Below, piece after piece: positions 58,242 through 64,000 of a DNA stretch of 64,000 nt. The notes under the pieces were generated by a model. It had not been told where the DNA came from. It ran no database searches and saw nothing but the letters and a program-made list of their open reading frames with translations. This DNA comes from Streptomyces sp. SAI-135. Lineage in GTDB: Bacteria > Actinomycetota > Actinomycetes > Streptomycetales > Streptomycetaceae. Location of the stretch: the NCBI RefSeq assembly GCF_029893805.1, contig NZ_JARXYP010000002.1:1364001-1428000 (forward strand), given 5' to 3'. Position 1 is the first letter of the stretch; the number at the start of each line of letters is the position of its first letter. A program made the translations under genes and the position numbers.

Positions 58242-59698
58242 GACGGGTTCTCCTCGGGCGACTCGTCCCGCCGCAGCGGAAGTTCGACGGTGAAGACGGC
58301 GCCGCCCGCCGGGTGGTTGGCCGCGCGCACGGTGCCGCCGTGGACACGGACGTTCTCGGCGGTGATGGCGAGGCCCAGGCCGCTGCCCTCGGAGCGGATG
58401 CGGGCGGTGTCGGACTTGTAGAACCGCTCGAAGACATGGGGCAGGACGTCGGAGCGGATGCCGGGGCCGCTGTCCCGTACCTCGATGACGGCCACCGCGT
58501 CGGCGGCGCCCAGCCGCACCCGTACCGGACGGGCGCCGTGCTTGAGCGCGTTGCCGACCAGGTTGGCGACGACCACGTCGAGGCGGCGCGGATCCACGCG
58601 TGCGCGCACCGCGTCCGGTGGCGGAAGTTCGGTCGCCACCGTGTCCGTCCAGCCGCGGGAGGCGAGGGTGCGGCGGATCGACTCGGCGAGGTCGATCTCG
58701 TCCAGGTGCAGCACCGCCGCGCCCGCGTCGAAGCGGGAGATCTCCATCAAGTCGTCGACGAGCCGGGCCAGTTTGACGGTCTCCGCGCTGATGAGCCGGA
58801 CCGCGGTGGCCGTGTCCGGGTCCAGCCGTGCGGCGTCCTCGTCGAGGACGTCGGTGACCGCGGACATGGCGGCGAGCGGGGTGCGCAGTTCGTGCGAGAC
58901 GTCGGCGGCGAAGCGCCGGGCCCGGGACTCCATCTCGCGCAGCTCGGCGACCGACGCCTCCAGCGCGGCGGCCGTCTCGTTGAACGTGTGCGACAGGTCC
59001 GCGAGTTCGTCCGAGCCGTTGACCGCGAGCCGGGTGTCAAGGCGCCCCTCGGCGATCTGGCGGGTGGCGAGCCGCAGCTTGCGCACCGGCACCAGGACTC
59101 CGCGGGCGGCGAGCAGCGCGAGGACGACGGCGAGGGCGAGGGCGGCCACCATGGCCCGTTCGGCGGCGGTGACCAGGGCGTCGACGTAGGCCTGTTCCGT
59201 GGTCTGCGGAACGACGAGGAACACCCGGATCCCGGTGGTGGTGGCCACGGTGTCCCGGCCGCCGAAGAGGATCGACATGCCGACGACGAGGGAGGTGCGT
59301 CCCTCGCCGCGCACCCGCTGGAAGACGGTGGCCCGGCTGGAGCCGACGGCGTCCCGCAGGGCGGGGGTCACCTCGGCGAAGGGGTCGCCCGGGGCGGAGG
59401 AGCCGCTGCGGTCCCCGTAGGTCACCAGTACCCGCCAGCTGCCCTGCGACTCGGTGGCCGCCACGTCGTGCGCGAACTCCCGCAGCGCCGACTCGTCGGG
59501 GGGCACGGCGAGTTCGGCGGCGTGCTGGTTGAGCTGGGCCCGCAGTTGTCTGATGGTGGCGTCCTGGCTCTGCTGGAGCACTCCGGTGCGTGCCTCCCGG
59601 AAGGTCAGGGCCCCGGTCGTGACGGCCGCGACGGCGGCGACGAGCCCGAAGGCCACCACCAGGCGGGCCCGCAGGCCCCGCAGCCGGCGCTTCCTCAC
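58238..59698 (-). CDS. Membrane sensor histidine kinase
   Basis: A 486-residue kinase. A transmembrane helix at about 12-32, an extracytoplasmic sensor (about 35-175) of no known family, a second helix (MVAALALAVVLALLAARGVLV), HAMP (VPVRKLRLATRQIAEGRLDTRLAVNGSDELADLSHTFN), HisKA with VSHELRTPL (phospho-acceptor His269) and the ATPase domain: NALKHG (N box), DSGPGI (G1), FERFYK (F) and GSGLGLAI (G2). The GTG at 59698 overlaps the response regulator stop. It should phosphorylate the adjacent OmpR-type regulator; the signal is unknown. Confidence 0.94.
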   Translation of the reverse strand: MRKRRLRGLRARLVVAFGLVAAVAAVTTGALTFREARTGVLQQSQDATIRQLRAQLNQHAAELAVPPDESALREFAHDVAATESQGSWRVLVTYGDRSGSSAPGDPFAEVTPALRDAVGSSRATVFQRVRGEGRTSLVVGMSILFGGRDTVATTTGIRVFLVVPQTTEQAYVDALVTAAERAMVAALALAVVLALLAARGVLVPVRKLRLATRQIAEGRLDTRLAVNGSDELADLSHTFNETAAALEASVAELREMESRARRFAADVSHELRTPLAAMSAVTDVLDEDAARLDPDTATAVRLISAETVKLARLVDDLMEISRFDAGAAVLHLDEIDLAESIRRTLASRGWTDTVATELPPPDAVRARVDPRRLDVVVANLVGNALKHGARPVRVRLGAADAVAVIEVRDSGPGIRSDVLPHVFERFYKSDTARIRSEGSGLGLAITAENVRVHGGTVRAANHPAGGAVFTVELPLRRDESPEENPS

Positions 59699-60390
59699 GG
59701 CGCCGCGAAGCGGTAGCCGAAACCGCGCACGGTGTGGATGTAGCGGGGTGCGCGGGGCGGCTCGGACATCTTGGTGCGCAGTCGCTTGACGCAGGCGTCC
59801 ACCAGCCGGGCGTCGCCGTGGTAGTCGTGTTCCCAGACCGCTTCGAGGAGTTGCTGGCGGCTGAACACCTGGCCCGGTGAGGCGGAGAGGGTGAGCAGGA
59901 GGCGCAGTTCGGAGGGGGCCAGGGCGATCGGCTCGCCGTTGAGCGCCACGGTCAGTCCGGCCCGGTCGACGGCGAGTTCGCCGTAGGTGTCGATCTTCGG
60001 CAGGCCCTCGGTGCCGGGCGCGCTCCCCGCCGCCCGGCGCAGGACGGCGCGTATGCGGGCGTCGAGCACACGGGCCAGCACGGGTTTGACGACGTAGTCG
60101 TCGGCGCCCGCCTCCAGGCCGACAACGATGTCCACTTCGTCACCCCGTGCCGTCGCCATGATGATCGGCAGGGTCTGGTCGACGGCCCGGATGTTCCGGC
60201 ACACCTCCAGGCCGGTCATGCCGGGCAGCATCAGGTCGAGGACGACGATGTCGGGCCGGAAGGCCCGCAGCCGGTCCATCCCCTCTTCGCCGGTCGCGGT
60301 GGCGGAGACGTCGTGGTTCTGGCGACGCAGGGCCAGGGCGACGCCCTCCCGCACGGCGGGGTCGTCCTCGATCAGCAGTACACGTGGCAT
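59695..60390 (-). CDS. OmpR-family response regulator
   Basis: A 231-residue two-domain regulator. Receiver: LLIEDDPAVREGVALALRRQNHDVS, phospho-Asp52 in DIVVLDLMLPGMTGLEVC, switch Thr/Ala in IIMATARGDE and Lys102 in DDYVVKPV. C-terminal winged helix: APSELRLLLTLSASPGQVFSRQQLLEAVWEHDYHGDARLVDACVKRLRTKM ... YIHTVRGFGYRF. The ATG at 60390 is used; a GTG at 60405 adds five residues. The stop overlaps the kinase start. Its sequence is near the AfsQ1/CseB type, but the partner genes do not match those operons, so no gene name is given. Confidence 0.93.
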   Translation of the reverse strand: MPRVLLIEDDPAVREGVALALRRQNHDVSATATGEEGMDRLRAFRPDIVVLDLMLPGMTGLEVCRNIRAVDQTLPIIMATARGDEVDIVVGLEAGADDYVVKPVLARVLDARIRAVLRRAAGSAPGTEGLPKIDTYGELAVDRAGLTVALNGEPIALAPSELRLLLTLSASPGQVFSRQQLLEAVWEHDYHGDARLVDACVKRLRTKMSEPPRAPRYIHTVRGFGYRFAAP

Positions 60391-60457
60391 GCGCACAGTA
60401 TCCACATGCCCATGACCACGAGGAGGGTTATCGGTTCGTTACCTTCCGGGCCAGGTC

Positions 60458-60479
60458 CGATCACATGGCGATCACATCG
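60458..60479. repeat. Direct repeat in the response regulator - DUF3152 divergent region
   Basis: CGATCACATGG (60458-60468) is followed without a gap by CGATCACATCG (60469-60479). An 11-bp direct repeat equals one helical turn, the spacing used by OmpR-family regulators. It lies 68 bp from the response regulator start and 10 bp before the DUF3152 start, so it is a candidate binding site for either gene. Confidence 0.45.
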
Positions 60480-60488
60480 TGAACCACC

Positions 60489-61316
60489 GTGACAGCGCAC
60501 AAACGAAACCTGACCGGCCGTCGTCGCCGTAAGCACTCCGAGCGGAGCGTGCAGCGACAACTGTGGGGCGGTCTGGCCGCGTTGGCGGTCTTCACGGCCG
60601 TCGGCGGCGCGGTGGTGGCGTGGCTGCCGTCCGACACGGGACGAACGTCCGCTGCTCCCCCGCCCGTTGAGAGCCCGGAGCCGCACACAAGCACCGGTGC
60701 ACCGGAACCGGAGGAGTCCAGCCAGCCTCCCGGCCCCTCCACGACTCCCCTCCCGCAGAGCGGTCCGGGGACCTTCGTCACCGCTCCCGGCGGCAGCGGA
60801 CGGGTGGGCAAGGGCACTCCGTTGCGCTACCGGGTTGAGGTGGAGAACGGCATCACGATCTCCCCGCGTGAGGTCGCCGCGCAGGTGGAGCGGACCCTCG
60901 CCGACCCGCGCGGCTGGACGGCCGACGGCCACTCGGCGTTCCAGCGGGTGTCCGAGGGGCCCACCGACTTCCGGGTCCGCCTCGCCACCCCGGCGACCGT
61001 CGACCGGATCTGCGCCGAGGGCGGCCTGGACACCGGCGGCAAGGTCAATTGCAGCGTGCACGGCGACGTGATGGTCAACCTCAGGCGCTGGGTCCTGGCC
61101 ACCGAGTTCTACCGCGAGGACGTCGTCGGGTACCGCTCGCTGATCGTCAACCACGAGGTGGGCCACTTCCTCGGCCACGGCCATGTCACCTGCCCCGGCG
61201 AGGGGCAGCCGGCCCCGGCGATGATGCAGCAGATCAAGGGCCTGCTCGGCTGCGTCCCCAATGTCTGGCCGTACGACAGCGACGGCCGTCCCGTCACGGG
61301 CCCCTCGGTCCCGTGA
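60489..61316 (+). CDS. DUF3152 protein with zincin-like motif
   Basis: A 275-residue membrane-anchored protein. A basic start is followed by one transmembrane helix (LWGGLAALAVFTAVGGAVVAW) and a Pro/Ser/Glu-rich linker. The outer domain (about 105-270) is DUF3152: LRYRVEVENGITISPREVAAQVERTLADPRGW, FRVRLATPATVDRICAEGG, VNCSVHGDVMVNLRRW, and HEVGHFLGHGH (222-232), the HExxHxxGxxH zinc motif of metzincin peptidases. Proteolysis outside the cell is predicted from the motif. It is 31 bp before a secreted subtilase gene, and the two may be co-transcribed. Confidence 0.88.
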   Translation: MTAHKRNLTGRRRRKHSERSVQRQLWGGLAALAVFTAVGGAVVAWLPSDTGRTSAAPPPVESPEPHTSTGAPEPEESSQPPGPSTTPLPQSGPGTFVTAPGGSGRVGKGTPLRYRVEVENGITISPREVAAQVERTLADPRGWTADGHSAFQRVSEGPTDFRVRLATPATVDRICAEGGLDTGGKVNCSVHGDVMVNLRRWVLATEFYREDVVGYRSLIVNHEVGHFLGHGHVTCPGEGQPAPAMMQQIKGLLGCVPNVWPYDSDGRPVTGPSVP

Positions 61317-61347
61317 CGCTTTGATCCCCCGACTGTCAGGAGTGCAG

Positions 61348-64000
61348 ATGGAGTTACGCGTACGCCACAGACACGCGGCCATGGCCGCGGGAGTGGCTTC
61401 CGCGGCCCTGGTCCTCGCCGGGCTTCCGGCCGGCGCGGGCGCAGCCGACGACGCGGTCTCCGCCAGGAGCGCCCGTACGGCCTCGGCGGTGCGGACCGTC
61501 ACGCTGGTCACCGGCGACCGGGTCCTGGTGGACGGCACCGGCCAGGTCTCCGCGGTGGAGCGTGCCGAGGGCCGCGAGAACATGCCGTTCTCGGTCCGGG
61601 TCGTCGCCGGGCACACCCGGGTCGTCCCCGGTGACGCCGAACTGCTGCTGGCGCAGGGCAGACTGGACCCGCGGCTGTTCGACGTCACCCAGCTCGTCGA
61701 GGACGGCTACGACGACGCGGGCCGCTCCGACCTCCCGCTGATCGTGACGTTCCGCGGCAGCAAGGCCCCTTCGACGAGCCCGTTCACCGGGGCAGGGGCG
61801 CGGATGGGGCGCCCGCTGCCCGTGGTCAACGGCCGGGCGATGCGCTCCGCGAAGAAGCGCGGCGCCGGGTTCTGGAAGGCCGTCACGGACAACTCCGGGG
61901 CCGGGACGGCCCAGTTCGCCGCCGGGGCCGGTGTGGAGAGGCTGTGGCTCGACGGAAAGCGCCGGGCGTCCCTCGACCGGAGCGTCCCGCAGATCGGCGC
62001 ACCGACCGCCTGGGCCGCGGGATTCGACGGCACCGGCACCAAGGTCGCCGTCCTGGACACCGGCATCGACACCGGCCACCCCGACCTCGCGGGCAAGGTG
62101 GTCGCCGAGCAGGACTTCAGCGGCACCGGCACCACCACGGACAGGTTCGGGCACGGCACCCATGTGGCGTCCACCGTGGCCGGCAGCGGCGCCAGGTCGG
62201 ACGGGAAGTACAAGGGCGTCGCGCCGGGCGCGCGGCTCCTGAACGGCAAGGTCCTCGACGACCAGGGCGGCGGCTCCGACTCCGGGATCATCGCCGGCAT
62301 GGAGTGGGCGGTGGCCCAGGGCGCGGACGTGGTCAACCTCAGCCTCGGCGGCCCCGACTCCCCCGGCGTCGACCCGATGGAGGAGGCCGTCGACCGGCTC
62401 TCCGCCGAGTCCGGCACCCTCTTCGTCATCGCGGCCGGCAACGACGGCCCCGGTGAGCGGACGGTCGGCTCCCCCGGCAGCGCCGCGTCCGCGCTCACCG
62501 TGGGCGCGGTCGACAAGTCCGACGGCCTCGCCGAGTTCTCCAGCCGGGGCCCGCGGGTCGGCGACGGCGGGGTCAAGCCCGACCTGACCGCGCCGGGCGT
62601 CGACATCACGGCCGCGGCCGCCGCCGGCAGCGTCCTGACGGAGTGGTACCCCTCCGACGTCCCCGGGTACCTCACCATCGAGGGCACCTCCATGGCCACC
62701 CCGCATGTGGCGGGCGCCGCGGCGATCCTCGCCCAGCAGCACCCCGACTGGAGCGGTGAGCGTCTCAAGGCGGTGCTGACCGGTTCCGCGAAGCCGGGCA
62801 CGTACAGCGCGTATCAGCAGGGCACCGGACGGGTCGACCTGGTCCGGGCGCTGGACGAGAGCGTCGTCACCGAGCAGGGCCCGCTCGACTTCGGGGTCCA
62901 GCAGTGGCCGCACGCCGACGACCAGGCGCAGGCCAAGAAGCTCACCTACCGCAACCTCGGCTCCGAGCCGGTCACGCTCGACCTGTCGGTCGAGGCCTAC
63001 GGGGTGGACCGGAAACCCGCCGCCGAGGGCATGTTCACCGTCTCCCCGCAGCGGATCACCGTCCCGGCGGGCGGCGAGGCGAGCGCCGAGGTCACCGCTG
63101 ACACCCGCGTGGGCACCGTGGACGGCAGCTTCGGCGGCTCGGTCACGGCCACCTCCGGCGACGGCAAGGTGCGGGTGCGGTCCGCCGTGGGGGTGGACCG
63201 CGAGGTGGAGTCGTACGACCTGACGCTCAAGCACACCGACGAGGACGGCAGGGCGACCGGTGACGCCGTGACCTCCGTCGCGAGCCTGGCCGGCTCCTTC
63301 TACGCCGACTACGCCGACGAGCAGGACGGCGAACTGACGGTACGGCTGCCCAAGGCGGACTACCTCCTGACCGGGGTGATCCACCCGTCGGCCGCCTCCG
63401 ACCGGCATGCCGTGCTGGTCCAGCCCAGGCTGACCCTGGACAAGGACACGACCGTCGAGGTCGACGCCCGGCAGGCGAAGCCGGTGGACATCACCGTGCC
63501 GGACCCGGCGGCCGTGAACAACGACGCGGCGGTCATGGTCGAGTACGGGCGGGGCGAGGGCCGCGACGACGCCCATCTCGAGTTCCTGATGCCCACCTTC
63601 GAGGGCTCCCGCTTCGGGCGGCTCGGCCCGGACGACTCGGTGACGGGGCTGACGTCCCTGTTCTCCGGCGGCTGGGCCGGCAAGGCCAGGGACGGCAGGC
63701 CGGTCAACTATCACCTGGCCTGGTACCGGCAGGGCAGCCTGGACGGCTTCACCGTGACCGTCGCGCGCAGGCAGCTGGCGAAGGTGAACCTTGAGGTGGG
63801 CGAGTCGGTCGACGGCCGGCGCGCCCAGTCCGAGGTGACCCCGCACCTGCCCGACGGCCGCCTGGTGCCCGGCTACACCGACATGCGCGGCGACCTTCCG
63901 TACCGGAGCACCGAGTACATCCTCGACAACGGCGTGAAGTGGTCGGTGCGCACCTGGCAGCGCTTCGACCAGGGCCAGGACGCGGTCTTCGAGGGCTTCC
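61348..64000 (+). CDS. Secreted S8 serine peptidase (subtilase), truncated by window end
   Basis: The first 884 codons are inside the window and the frame is open at the end. GGAG lies before the ATG at 61348. A signal peptide (AAMAAGVASAALVLAGLPAGAGAADD) is followed by a propeptide-like region of about 180 residues. The peptidase domain has Asp237 (VAVLDTGIDTGHPD), His269 (FGHGTHVAS), the oxyanion Asn in AAGNDGPG and Ser448 (GTSMATPHVAGAAA). Behind it a fibronectin-like and further beta-rich regions begin (PLDFGVQQWPHADDQAQAKKLTYRNLGSEPVTLDL). It is a large exported protease, common in Streptomyces for nutrient release; its substrate is unknown. Confidence 0.93.
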   Translation, partial: MELRVRHRHAAMAAGVASAALVLAGLPAGAGAADDAVSARSARTASAVRTVTLVTGDRVLVDGTGQVSAVERAEGRENMPFSVRVVAGHTRVVPGDAELLLAQGRLDPRLFDVTQLVEDGYDDAGRSDLPLIVTFRGSKAPSTSPFTGAGARMGRPLPVVNGRAMRSAKKRGAGFWKAVTDNSGAGTAQFAAGAGVERLWLDGKRRASLDRSVPQIGAPTAWAAGFDGTGTKVAVLDTGIDTGHPDLAGKVVAEQDFSGTGTTTDRFGHGTHVASTVAGSGARSDGKYKGVAPGARLLNGKVLDDQGGGSDSGIIAGMEWAVAQGADVVNLSLGGPDSPGVDPMEEAVDRLSAESGTLFVIAAGNDGPGERTVGSPGSAASALTVGAVDKSDGLAEFSSRGPRVGDGGVKPDLTAPGVDITAAAAAGSVLTEWYPSDVPGYLTIEGTSMATPHVAGAAAILAQQHPDWSGERLKAVLTGSAKPGTYSAYQQGTGRVDLVRALDESVVTEQGPLDFGVQQWPHADDQAQAKKLTYRNLGSEPVTLDLSVEAYGVDRKPAAEGMFTVSPQRITVPAGGEASAEVTADTRVGTVDGSFGGSVTATSGDGKVRVRSAVGVDREVESYDLTLKHTDEDGRATGDAVTSVASLAGSFYADYADEQDGELTVRLPKADYLLTGVIHPSAASDRHAVLVQPRLTLDKDTTVEVDARQAKPVDITVPDPAAVNNDAAVMVEYGRGEGRDDAHLEFLMPTFEGSRFGRLGPDDSVTGLTSLFSGGWAGKARDGRPVNYHLAWYRQGSLDGFTVTVARRQLAKVNLEVGESVDGRRAQSEVTPHLPDGRLVPGYTDMRGDLPYRSTEYILDNGVKWSVRTWQRFDQGQDAVFEGF

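Noticed and set aside
59695..60390. Naming the two-component system afsQ1/afsQ2 or cseB/cseC
   Set aside because: No adjacent sigma factor gene and the lipoprotein is downstream of the kinase, unlike both operons.

Overview
The window is a typical stretch of a Streptomyces-like actinomycete chromosome. It is very GC-rich, codon third positions are almost always G or C, GTG starts are common and GTGA/ATGA stop-start overlaps are frequent. The gene families (DUF5997/LysR pair, PaaX next to an AidB-like dehydrogenase, CBM2-tagged esterase, FBP-domain protein, SpoIIE-type phosphatase, Zur-boxed zinc transporter, subtilase) fit this genus. No rRNA, tRNA, CRISPR array, prophage or intact insertion sequence was seen. 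It reads as chromosome-arm style housekeeping plus accessory genes.

Layout. 1-1.9 kb: end of a nucleobase permease, an ArsR regulator and a divergent old-yellow-enzyme (OYE) gene with twin operators. 2-5.5 kb: plant cell-wall degradation, with a CBM2 esterase divergent from a two-gene pectate lyase operon and LacI-type operators between them. 5.5-8 kb: PaaX regulator and AidB-like dehydrogenase. 8-20 kb: HEAT protein, Rv1733c-like membrane protein, BNR-repeat protein, uracil-DNA glycosylase, BadF-type kinase, CbiX-like protein, lactonase, FUSC transporter, Lrp regulator and HAD phosphatase. 20-28 kb: FBP protein / TetR / SGNH hydrolase, LysR-like / DUF5997, a TerD-like protein, a pair of tandem structured elements, fructosamine kinase and an SDR. 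28-38 kb: an NlpC/P60 protein that lacks its catalytic Cys, LuxR regulator, DHA2 exporter, GH13 enzyme, pyruvate carboxylase and DUF427 protein. 38-41.6 kb: cysteine-desulfurase-like enzyme, a 206-bp repeat array derived from the 3' end of a MerR gene, that MerR gene, and a second OYE gene under a MerR-type promoter. 41.7-49 kb: glycosyltransferase with partner, a frameshifted P450, and a protein / MoxR ATPase / VWA-metallopeptidase cluster. 49-52.7 kb: amidohydrolase and a Zur-boxed znuACB operon. 52.7-64 kb: AraC / PhyH / small protein, SpoIIE phosphatase, roadblock-like protein, ArsR, a response regulator / histidine kinase / GerMN-lipoprotein operon, a DUF3152 protein and the start of a secreted subtilase.

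Regulation is unusually readable. Many divergent regulator-target pairs carry obvious palindromes, and these are listed as separate features. The observations most worth a second look are the two 97-bp-spaced structured elements at 25.8-26.0 kb, which show compensatory base changes, the MerR-tail repeat array, the Cys-to-Asn NlpC/P60 protein, the single-base P450 frameshift and the MoxR/VWA cluster.
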